Assembly: GCA_027296925.1 (NCBI GenBank)
Contig: JAPUIP010000578.1
Span: forward strand, 1 to 7,233
DNA: 7,233 nt
DNA from: Candidatus Poribacteria bacterium
GTDB taxonomy: Bacteria > Poribacteria > WGA-4E > PCPOR2b
Reading direction: 5' to 3'
Shown here: in pieces, positions 1-5,153 of the stretch
Numbering within the stretch: position 1 is the first letter of the stretch
Layout of the letters: every line of letters begins with the position of its first letter
Notes under the pieces: generated by a model
Database searches by the model: none
What the model was told of the DNA's origin: nothing
Seen by the model: only the letters and a program-made list of their open reading frames with translations
Made by a program: the position numbers and the translations under genes

Positions 1-1
1 G

Positions 2-436
2 GTCGATTCGGATCGAATCGGCATTATTGGACAGGGATTGGGGGGATTGGTTGGGCTATGGACGGCCGCCCTGACTTCGCAGATCAACACGCTCGCTGCC
101 GTTGCACCGTATCCTTGTAATTGGGAACGGCACGTCGCCAACGCGAGCAGCGTGGCCGCCAGCGAAGTCAAGACGTATCTCATGCGCTATCCGGAGCAGG
201 AAGAGATTGTCTGGAAGACATTGAGCTACTTTGACCCCATCAACATCGCTCACCGTGTGAACTGCGCGACGATGTTCCCGCTTGGCTTGGAGGGCAACAC
301 CGCGCCGCCTCAAGATTCGGTGGGGGTATACAACCTGATCGAAGGGGAGAAGGAGTTAAAGGTGTTGCCTTACGAAGGACACGCCGGCGGGCGAGAAGAG
401 TTGATTCGCTGGATGCAGGCGCGGCTAAAGCCGTAA
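2..436 (+). CDS. CE7-family esterase paralogue, C-terminal part, probably catalytically inactive
   Basis: This is the 3' part of a gene that enters from the left edge; the frame is open from base 2 and about 145 residues are visible. It aligns almost without gaps with the C-terminal half of the complete CE7 (acetylxylan esterase / cephalosporin-C deacetylase) gene just downstream, sharing the strand-before-nucleophile segment (VDSDRIGIIG), the KTLSYFD block, the APP turn and the PYEGHAGG histidine motif. The nucleophile elbow reads GQGLGG where the neighbour has GSSQGG, so the catalytic serine position (codon 35-37) is Gly. The acid position reads GLEG where the neighbour has GLRD, so the aspartate (codon 293-295) is also Gly. 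The histidine (codon 380-382) remains. By CE7 chemistry it should not hydrolyse esters; a binding, regulatory or heteromeric role with the downstream active copy is an inference. The stop lies 18 nt before the next start, so the two are probably cotranscribed. Confidence 0.85.
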   Translation, partial: VDSDRIGIIGQGLGGLVGLWTAALTSQINTLAAVAPYPCNWERHVANASSVAASEVKTYLMRYPEQEEIVWKTLSYFDPINIAHRVNCATMFPLGLEGNTAPPQDSVGVYNLIEGEKELKVLPYEGHAGGREELIRWMQARLKP

Positions 437-438
437 CC

Positions 439-447
439 AAAGGAGGT
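439..447 (+). promoter_or_regulatory. Strong Shine-Dalgarno site
   Basis: AAAGGAGGT is a near-perfect anti-16S complement, 7 nt before the ATG at 455. It fixes the start of the intact CE7 esterase and is the strongest ribosome binding site in the window, which suggests high translation of the active esterase relative to its neighbours. Confidence 0.8.
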
Positions 448-454
448 TGATACG

Positions 455-1417
455 ATGTGGACATTTGACTTGCCATTAGAAGAGCTGGAGAGTTACAAAC
501 CACCCCGTACCGCGCAGCCGGACTTTGACGAGTTCTGGGCGCGCACGAAAGCCGAAGGACTGGCGCAGCCGTTGAACCCTGAACTGGTGCCGGTTGACTA
601 TCCCGTAAAACGGGTTCAGGTCTTTTCGGCGACATTCGATGGCTACGCGGGAGGGAGCGACCAGCCACCACGCGCAGGAGGTTGGTATTTCATTCCCGAA
701 GATGCGCCACCGCGTCCGGCATTGGTCATCTACCACGGCTATCACGGCTATCGCGATCAGGTCGCCAGCCATTTGCACTGGGCGTTACTCGGCTTCGTCG
801 TATTAGCGATGGATGTGCGCGGGCGTGGCGAGGCGGCCGACTGGACCGAGTATTCAGGCGGACATGGGCTCGGCTGGATGACGCGCGGCATCATGGACAA
901 AGAGGAATACTTCTACCGCTTCGGCTATATGGACTGCGTGCGCGGGGTCGAGTTCGTCGCACAACGTCCGGAAGTGGACCCCAATCGTATCGGTGTGCTG
1001 GGCAGTTCACAAGGCGGCGCCTTGAGTCTTGTCGTTGCCGCGCTCAGCGACCGTCCGGCTATCGCGATGCCGATGGTGCCCTATCTCTGTGACTATCCGG
1101 ATGCCGTCAAAATGGCGCGAGGGAATCAGTACGGTGAGCTGAACAACTACTTCATCCGTTACCCAGAGCGGGAAGCGGAGGGAATGAAAACGTTGAGTTA
1201 CTTTGACAACGTCAACCTGGCGCCGTGGATCACCTGTCCGACCCTGGTCTCTGTCGGGCTGCGGGACATCATCTGTCCGCCTTCTACCGTATTCAGCACC
1301 TATAACCACATGACCTGTGAGAAAGAAATCGCTATTTATCCTTACGATGGACATAGTGGTGGTGGGGACGCACACAAGGAGAAGGTGGTCGCGTGGGCGC
1401 ATCGGCTTAATCCCTGA
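455..1417 (+). CDS. CE7-family acetyl esterase (acetylxylan esterase / cephalosporin-C deacetylase type)
   Basis: This is a complete 320-residue alpha/beta hydrolase, the normal length for carbohydrate esterase family 7, which removes acetyl groups from xylo-oligosaccharides, other acetylated sugars or cephalosporin C. The N-terminus (FDLPLEELESYKPP, then PDFDEFW) is the family signature and supports the ATG at 455 with its strong ribosome binding site. Further family blocks are YHGYHGYR (Tyr93 region, oxyanion hole), MDVRGRG (119-125), GLGWMTRGI with YFYRFGYMD (138-160), and the nucleophile elbow GSSQGG with Ser185. The acid is Asp271 in GLRDIICPPST and the base is His300 in YPYDGHSGGG. All triad residues are present. 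No signal peptide is visible, so it should act in the cytoplasm on imported substrates. It lies directly downstream of a paralogue lacking Ser and Asp. The natural substrate cannot be told from the sequence. Confidence 0.93.
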   Translation: MWTFDLPLEELESYKPPRTAQPDFDEFWARTKAEGLAQPLNPELVPVDYPVKRVQVFSATFDGYAGGSDQPPRAGGWYFIPEDAPPRPALVIYHGYHGYRDQVASHLHWALLGFVVLAMDVRGRGEAADWTEYSGGHGLGWMTRGIMDKEEYFYRFGYMDCVRGVEFVAQRPEVDPNRIGVLGSSQGGALSLVVAALSDRPAIAMPMVPYLCDYPDAVKMARGNQYGELNNYFIRYPEREAEGMKTLSYFDNVNLAPWITCPTLVSVGLRDIICPPSTVFSTYNHMTCEKEIAIYPYDGHSGGGDAHKEKVVAWAHRLNP

Positions 1418-1427
1418 GGGCAGTCCA

Positions 1428-1457
1428 CGAATCTTCGCCAATCTGCGCGAATAGGCA
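1428..1457 (+). repeat. Three imperfect 10-bp tandem units in the esterase-cupin intergenic gap
   Basis: In the 115-nt gap between esterase and cupin genes, three consecutive units read CGAATCTTCG, CCAATCTGCG and CGAATAGGCA. The period is exactly 10 bp, about one helical turn, and the TTCGC / GCGAA parts (1434-1438 and 1447-1451) can also pair as a small hairpin. No T-tract follows, so it is not an intrinsic terminator. This is the only sizeable gap among the five operon genes. A/T-rich stretches later in the gap (TATAAC at 1486, TATAGA at 1506) could be -10 elements but have no convincing -35 partner. It could be an intergenic short-repeat family, a protein-binding array or chance. Confidence 0.4.
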
Positions 1458-1532
1458 CAAAACGGATGATTTCAAAGCAGCAGTTTATAACGATGGACAG
1501 CATAGTATAGAATATCAATTCAGGAGTAACCC

Positions 1533-2219
1533 ATGCAATTTCTAAAACCAACTCCCAGCACGGTCATCGCCGACACGCCGACAGTGAAGTGCGCCATGGC
1601 GGAGTTAGCGCCAGGGGGCGAATACTCGCTGCATAACCATCCCGGCTCCGATGAAGTCTATATTTTTCTCTCCGGCGAAGGCGAAATCGTCGCGCCAGGT
1701 AGCGAACAGGTTGAACGATTCACCGCGCCGATGCAAGCGTACATCCCGGCAGGCACATCCTACGCCCTGAAGAACGTCGGGGAGCAGCCGCTCAAATTGG
1801 TGTGGGCCCTTTGCCCAAAGGAAACCTCCGAAATGCGGACCCTGCCTGCACCTGCTGAACAGGCACCGGTGGTCATGCTGGGCACGGACAACGGAGAACG
1901 CTTTCCAAATTCGGAGAAGATTCGCGGTGGGATGTTGACCTTTCAACCGAATACGGAGTGCGGCTATCACAGTCATGACGGCGCCGATGAAGTGTTCTTC
2001 TTTCTCAGTGGCACGGGAGAAGTCACCGAGGAAGGCGAGGTCGTCCGCGTTGGGCCAGGTGATGTTGTTGTCACGCCGGCCGAACATAAGCACAAAATCA
2101 AGTCTTTCGACGAGCCGCTCGTAATGTGGTTGACCGTGACACCAAATCGCGTCCCCAGCCACACGCATTACAAGGAGTTGGCGGACGGCACATGGGAGCG
2201 CATCACGCCGCGTCAATGA
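1533..2219 (+). CDS. Two-domain cupin (bicupin) protein
   Basis: A 228-residue protein made of two tandem cupin_2 beta-barrels. AGGAG at 1522-1526 sits 6 nt before the ATG and supports this start. In domain 1 (about 20-95) motif 1 has His34, His36 and Glu41, but the motif 2 histidine is replaced by Tyr77 (PAGTSYALKN). In domain 2 (about 130-205) the full 3-His-1-Glu set is present: His146, His148, Glu153 and His187. Metal binding is therefore best supported for domain 2, with domain 1 altered or structural. Cupins of this size include sugar isomerases, dioxygenases and small-molecule binding proteins, and the sequence does not separate these. Placed between an esterase gene and a LarA-like gene, a role in converting or sensing a sugar or sugar acid is plausible but inferred. 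No signal peptide is visible, so it is probably cytoplasmic. Confidence 0.88.
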   Translation: MQFLKPTPSTVIADTPTVKCAMAELAPGGEYSLHNHPGSDEVYIFLSGEGEIVAPGSEQVERFTAPMQAYIPAGTSYALKNVGEQPLKLVWALCPKETSEMRTLPAPAEQAPVVMLGTDNGERFPNSEKIRGGMLTFQPNTECGYHSHDGADEVFFFLSGTGEVTEEGEVVRVGPGDVVVTPAEHKHKIKSFDEPLVMWLTVTPNRVPSHTHYKELADGTWERITPRQ

Positions 2220-2247
2220 ACTTTGACAAGCGAAAGAGGATACAACG

Positions 2248-3624
2248 ATGGCGACCTTTCAAGTTCCCTGGACAGATGGGCAGATGTCCCTCAACGTTCC
2301 CGATCAAAACATTGCAGCGGTTGTTGCTTCGCCGGATTTGCCGAGATTGGGCGAACCCCTTGAGCTCGTCAAGCGAGCGATCGAAAAGCCGATCGGAGGT
2401 CCGCCACTCAAGGAGGCCGTCAAACCGACCGATCGCGTGGCATTTTTAATCACGGATACCATGGATACTCTCATGGGACCGCCACACAACATCGGCCCGT
2501 ACCTGCTGGATGAGCTGAATGCCGCCGGCGTAGCGGATGGGCAGATCACCGTTGTCCATGCGGCTGGCATGCACGGTCACGGCAGAGCAGTGCAGAAACT
2601 TGGTGAAGGGTGGCTTCACCGGGTGCGCTATCTTGAGCACCACCCGCATAAAGCTGAGGATTTGGCATTCGTTGGAACGACGTCGATGGGGACGCCGGTG
2701 TGGGTCAACAAAGCCGTGGCGGAGGCGGATTATGTGTTTGGTGTCGGCGGGTGCTCGCCGTCTCTCTTTGGTTGGCACGGCGGTGCGGGCATCATCCTGC
2801 CTGGCGCCTCCGGCCGCGACACCATCCGGCACAACCACACTTACATCTTGATGAACCGTCCGATTAGCGGCTGGGGTCCTGACAACCCGCAACGGGAAGA
2901 TGTACAAAACGCCGGCGATCTGGCGGGTTTCAACATGAAAATCGATTTTACAGCGAATACCGTTTTTGCGGGGTATCACCGCGCCGAATGGCCAACCGCC
3001 GTCAAATATTGCCAGGAACATACCATGACGCCGGTCGAGCCGGCGGATATCTATATCATGGGAGTTGGTGGGAGTCCGAACCTTGGCTGCCTCTATATGA
3101 AAATTGAGACGGCTGAGCAGGTGATTCGTGAAAACGGAATCGTTATCCTCGTCTGTTCCGCCCATGAGCAACCGGACGTCTCGGATTGGTCGGAAGCACG
3201 TGCCCTGCAACAGACGGTGGATTCGACGAACGCATGGATGGAAAATACCGGAACTTTAAATATTCGCGGAGATGCGGGAGAACTCGACCTGCTCGCTCGC
3301 TTTCGCCTGATGCAACTCCCGCTGCCCCGTCTCGCGCAGATCCTGACCCGTCGCGAAGGAGAGCCGCGCAGCACATGTATGTCATGGAGTCATCGGCGTG
3401 CGATTGAGCGCGGAAGGACGTTCATCGTGACGGAGATGGCCGAAGCACAAGCGTATTCTTACGGCTTTGCTTATGTGACACGCTCCTTCGACGACGCCCT
3501 CCAAAAAGCCTCTCAAGAGGTCGGGAGGGATGCGCGAATCATTGTGAATGCGCCGCTTTCAGGAACACCACTGCCGCCACAGAATCGAGTGAGTCCGCGG
3601 ACAGATGCGGAAACAGAAGTATAA
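2248..3624 (+). CDS. LarA-like (DUF2088) protein, nickel-dependent 2-hydroxyacid racemase/epimerase superfamily, variant active site
   Basis: A 458-residue protein, close to the usual LarA length, starting at an ATG 7 nt after AGAGGA (2235-2240). LarA enzymes racemise lactate, and homologues act on other 2-hydroxy acids and aldonates, using a nickel pincer cofactor. Family blocks are KPIGGPPL (47-54), the FLITDTMD strand (66-73), AAGMHGHG (105-112), GTTSMGTPVWVNK (143-155), GWHGGAGIILPGASG (175-189), GRDTIRHNH (189-197) and a C-terminal GVGGSPNLG (272-280). From memory of Lactobacillus plantarum LarA numbering, Asp72 (Asp70 here), His108 (His109) and the nickel ligand His200 (His197) are kept. 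Arg75 becomes Asp73, the second base His174 falls at Ser172, and the cofactor-attaching Lys184 becomes Gly181. The 16-residue spacing from Gly181 to His197 equals Lys184 to His200, which anchors the alignment. Function could be racemisation or epimerisation by a non-covalent cofactor mode, or something new. No larB, larC or larE is in the window. Confidence 0.85.
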   Translation: MATFQVPWTDGQMSLNVPDQNIAAVVASPDLPRLGEPLELVKRAIEKPIGGPPLKEAVKPTDRVAFLITDTMDTLMGPPHNIGPYLLDELNAAGVADGQITVVHAAGMHGHGRAVQKLGEGWLHRVRYLEHHPHKAEDLAFVGTTSMGTPVWVNKAVAEADYVFGVGGCSPSLFGWHGGAGIILPGASGRDTIRHNHTYILMNRPISGWGPDNPQREDVQNAGDLAGFNMKIDFTANTVFAGYHRAEWPTAVKYCQEHTMTPVEPADIYIMGVGGSPNLGCLYMKIETAEQVIRENGIVILVCSAHEQPDVSDWSEARALQQTVDSTNAWMENTGTLNIRGDAGELDLLARFRLMQLPLPRLAQILTRREGEPRSTCMSWSHRRAIERGRTFIVTEMAEAQAYSYGFAYVTRSFDDALQKASQEVGRDARIIVNAPLSGTPLPPQNRVSPRTDAETEV

Positions 3625-3656
3625 AGAGATTTGACTCAATTTACCGGGAGGATTGA

Positions 3657-4757
3657 ATGAAAGATCAATTGGAAGTTGGAATCGTTGGGGCGCGCAGAGG
3701 GTCGTCGTTTATCCAACCCTTTACAACGATCACCGAGACAAAGGTGGCGGCGGTTTGCGATCTCAATGAAAACACCCTCAACGAGATTGCTGGAAAATTC
3801 GGCATCGAAAAGCGCTTTACCGATTATGAGCAGATGCTTGCGGATGAGGATATCGATATCGTTGTGCTTGCGACGCCAGAAAATCTGCACGTCCCCCAAT
3901 CGATTTCGGCGTTGAACGCCCAGAAACATGTGGTGAGCGAGGTCACAGCGGCGGTCTCACTGGAGCAGTGCTATGAACTGGTCCGGGCGGTCAGGGGAAG
4001 CCAGACCAAGTATATGATGGCTGAAAATTACTGCTATTCCCAATCGAACGTGCTAATCAAAAACATGGCACGGCAAGGGCTGTTTGGTGACATCTATTTT
4101 GGCGAAGGCGAATACCTCCACGACATTAAGTCGCTGCATCACGACAGTGGTGGCAATCCGACCTGGCGCTATTATTGGCAGGTCGGAATCAATCGATGTA
4201 ACTACGCAACCCATAATCTTGGACCGTTGCTGCAGTGGTTTGATGAGCGCGTGGTCTCGGTGTCTTGTTTGGGGACGGGGGTGCATACCGACCCGGAACA
4301 TGCGATGGAAGATACGGTGATGATGTTATGCAAGACGGAAAGCGGTGCGTTGATTAAAATTCGGATTGATATGCTTTCCAATCGTCCAGCAAATCTGTAC
4401 TTCAGTTTGCAGGGGACGACGGGGTGTTACGAGAGCGCGCGCGGATTGGGGGATGAGGACAAAATTTGGCTGGCGGACTACTGTAAACCTGGCGACTGGC
4501 TGCCCCTTGCGGACTTTTATGATGAATTCCTGCCGGAAGCATGGAAAAATCCGCCGGAAGAAGCCGTGACGGCGGGAGACGTTAGCGGCGAGTATTTTGA
4601 ATTGAGAGATTTCGTGGATAGCATTCTCAACGACACCGAACCGCCGATGGATGTCTATGACGCGCTGGATTTTACGGTGCCTGGACTGGTTTCCGAACAG
4701 TCCATCGCGAATGGCGGTATGCCTGTCGAAGTTCCCAACTTCCGTGAAATCGATTAG
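3657..4757 (+). CDS. Gfo/Idh/MocA-family oxidoreductase, EKP-less variant
   Basis: A 366-residue protein, typical for the family; the ATG is 5 nt after GGGAGG (3646-3651). Members bind NAD(P) in an N-terminal Rossmann fold and oxidise, reduce or isomerise sugars and sugar derivatives. The N-terminus VGIVGARRGSSF (7-18) gives a GxxGxxxG dinucleotide loop, ending strand 2 at CD (34-35). LATPENLHVP (71-80) is the usual ATP/xxH block. The motif normally read EKP, whose Lys is commonly catalytic, is EVT here (95-97, in SEVTAAVSLEQC). MMAENYCY (120-127) starts the C-terminal domain, and NYATHNLGPLLQWF (182-195) carries His186, the likely catalytic-region histidine. THxLGP motifs also occur in GH109-like members that perform NAD-assisted glycoside cleavage, so an oxidoreductase or a redox-assisted lyase/glycosidase are both possible. 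No Tat signal is seen. It is the last intact gene of the operon. Confidence 0.9.
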   Translation: MKDQLEVGIVGARRGSSFIQPFTTITETKVAAVCDLNENTLNEIAGKFGIEKRFTDYEQMLADEDIDIVVLATPENLHVPQSISALNAQKHVVSEVTAAVSLEQCYELVRAVRGSQTKYMMAENYCYSQSNVLIKNMARQGLFGDIYFGEGEYLHDIKSLHHDSGGNPTWRYYWQVGINRCNYATHNLGPLLQWFDERVVSVSCLGTGVHTDPEHAMEDTVMMLCKTESGALIKIRIDMLSNRPANLYFSLQGTTGCYESARGLGDEDKIWLADYCKPGDWLPLADFYDEFLPEAWKNPPEEAVTAGDVSGEYFELRDFVDSILNDTEPPMDVYDALDFTVPGLVSEQSIANGGMPVEVPNFREID

Positions 4758-4793
4758 CAGCACGATAATCAATACCCCGCTGTGAGTAAACTG

Positions 4794-4892
4794 ATGAGAA
4801 CATATTGTGCAAGCACGCTTCCATTTAACACCTTCCCGTTAGATCAGTTCCTGAGCAACATGGCTGAGAACGGGTTTGCGGTCGTTGTGTAG
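4794..4892 (+). pseudogene. Possible 5' fragment of a sugar phosphate isomerase/epimerase (TIM-barrel) gene
   Basis: A 32-codon frame begins 36 nt after the oxidoreductase stop. It opens MRTYCASTLPFNTFPL and continues with a helix-like FLSNMAENGF. This resembles the first beta strand and helix of xylose-isomerase-like TIM-barrel proteins (sugar phosphate isomerase/epimerase), which usually open with a short strand, a xxFNxxPL turn, and a helix ending in GFDxVE. Here the frame stops (TAG, 4890-4892) just where GFDxVE would continue. The terminal TAG lies inside the inverted-repeat segment that begins at 4888, so the truncation coincides with that boundary. No strong ribosome binding site precedes 4794; GTG at 4782 is an in-frame alternative. 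Such isomerases commonly neighbour Gfo/Idh/MocA genes, which fits a lost sixth operon member. The stretch is short, so the family call is tentative. Confidence 0.4.
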
Positions 4893-4915
4893 TGCCATCG
4901 TTTTTTCAGACCACC
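4888..4915 (+). repeat. Left terminal inverted repeat
   Basis: Left arm of the 28-nt imperfect inverted repeat. It begins TGTAGTGCCA and ends TTCAGACCACC; the central run of Ts (4901-4904) is the main unpaired part. Its first bases supply the TAG that ends the isomerase-like fragment. Confidence 0.65.
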
Positions 4916-4962
4916 CCCTTAGCAACCTGACACGGAGCGGCTTTGCGCGTTTCGACAATGGG

Positions 4963-4985
4963 TGATGAATCCTGAATTTTCATCA
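4963..4985 (+). other. Internal 7-bp hairpin
   Basis: TGATGAA (4963-4969) pairs perfectly with TTCATCA (4979-4985) across a 9-nt loop, inside the inverted-repeat segment. There is no following T-tract, so it is not a terminator. It adds to the impression that the segment would fold if transcribed. Confidence 0.4.
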
Positions 4986-5009
4986 ATGACAGCCCGTCGG
5001 GGATTTTTC

Positions 5010-5076
5010 CTCAAGCAACGAATCGATGCCTCAGTCCGCATGGAGACAGGATTTGTCTCGGCTTTTGTTGCTTAAG
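5010..5076 (+). other. Nested hairpin within the inverted-repeat segment
   Basis: CTCAAGCAAC (5010-5019) pairs with GTTGCTTAAG (5067-5076) at 9 of 10 positions. Inside it, GAGACA (5043-5048) pairs with TGTCTC (5054-5059) around a 5-nt loop. A second near-copy of the outer left arm, CTTAGCAAC at 4918-4926, could compete for the same right arm. The terminal repeats at 4888-4915 and 5088-5115 enclose all of this, giving a nested fold. Confidence 0.4.
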
Positions 5077-5087
5077 AAAACCGTTTT

Positions 5088-5115
5088 GGTGGTCTGAATT
5101 TCCGTTGGCATTACA
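5088..5115 (-). repeat. Right terminal inverted repeat
   Basis: Right arm of the 28-nt imperfect inverted repeat, beginning GGTGGTCTGAA and ending TGGCATTACA. It stops one base before the stem of the intrinsic terminator at 5117. Confidence 0.65.
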
Positions 5116-5116
5116 G

Positions 5117-5143
5117 GCCCGGCTCGTGAAGCCGGGCTTTTTT
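5117..5143 (+). terminator. Intrinsic (rho-independent) terminator, + strand
   Basis: A perfect 8-bp GC-rich stem, GCCCGGCT (5117-5124) with AGCCGGGC (5130-5137), encloses the 5-nt loop CGTGA and is followed by six Ts (5138-5143). It faces + strand transcription and lies 360 nt after the last intact operon gene, so it ends either read-through from the operon or a transcript covering the 4888-5115 segment. For the convergent - strand gene, whose stop is about 10 nt away, the same hairpin has no T-tract after it (the A-run is upstream), so it would be a poor terminator in that direction. Confidence 0.85.
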
Positions 5144-5153
5144 GTTTGCAGTC

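Larger units (their letters stand above)
4888..5115. mobile_element. 228-bp segment with 28-nt terminal inverted repeats (MITE-like or insertion-sequence relic)
   Basis: The two ends form an imperfect inverted repeat: 4888-4915 against 5088-5115, with 22 of 28 positions Watson-Crick paired, one G-T pair and five mismatches. The inner 11 positions (TTCAGACCACC against GGTGGTCTGAA) are perfect, and the outer ends are TGTA...TACA. No transposase domain could be recognised inside in any frame, so it is either a non-autonomous element or a relic. No target-site duplication is evident at the edges. TG...CA-type ends occur in several insertion-sequence families (for example IS3 and IS481), but assignment is not possible by eye. 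It starts exactly where the isomerase-like frame breaks. Alternatively the whole segment could be a structured RNA closed by a long stem, since a terminator follows immediately. Confidence 0.5.

Noticed and set aside
38..40. TTG at 38 as a start for the first esterase gene
   Set aside because: The same frame is open upstream to base 2 and encodes the conserved strand before the nucleophile elbow, so the gene starts outside the window.
729..755. Short tandem repeat encoding YHGYHGY in the esterase
   Set aside because: It is a two-unit coding repeat in a conserved loop around the oxyanion-hole tyrosine, with no sign of a separate DNA function.
1483..1513. Sigma-70 promoter before the cupin gene (TATAAC at 1486, TATAGA at 1506)
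   Set aside because: Neither -10-like box has a credible -35 hexamer at 16-18 nt; kept only as a remark on the intergenic gap.
1605..2216. 203-codon open frame on the - strand opposite the cupin gene
   Set aside because: It lies almost entirely antisense to a clear bicupin, and its peptide has no recognisable family blocks; it is explained by codon bias in the + strand gene.
2446..3210. 254-codon open frame on the - strand opposite the LarA-like gene
   Set aside because: Antisense to a protein with strong family motifs; the peptide is Arg/His/Val-rich, has no domain signature and no convincing ribosome binding site.
4923..5074. Short + strand frame inside the inverted-repeat segment (contains QWVMNPEFSSMTARRGFFLK)
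   Set aside because: No ribosome binding site, no recognised family, and it coincides with hairpins. A transposase remnant could not be supported.
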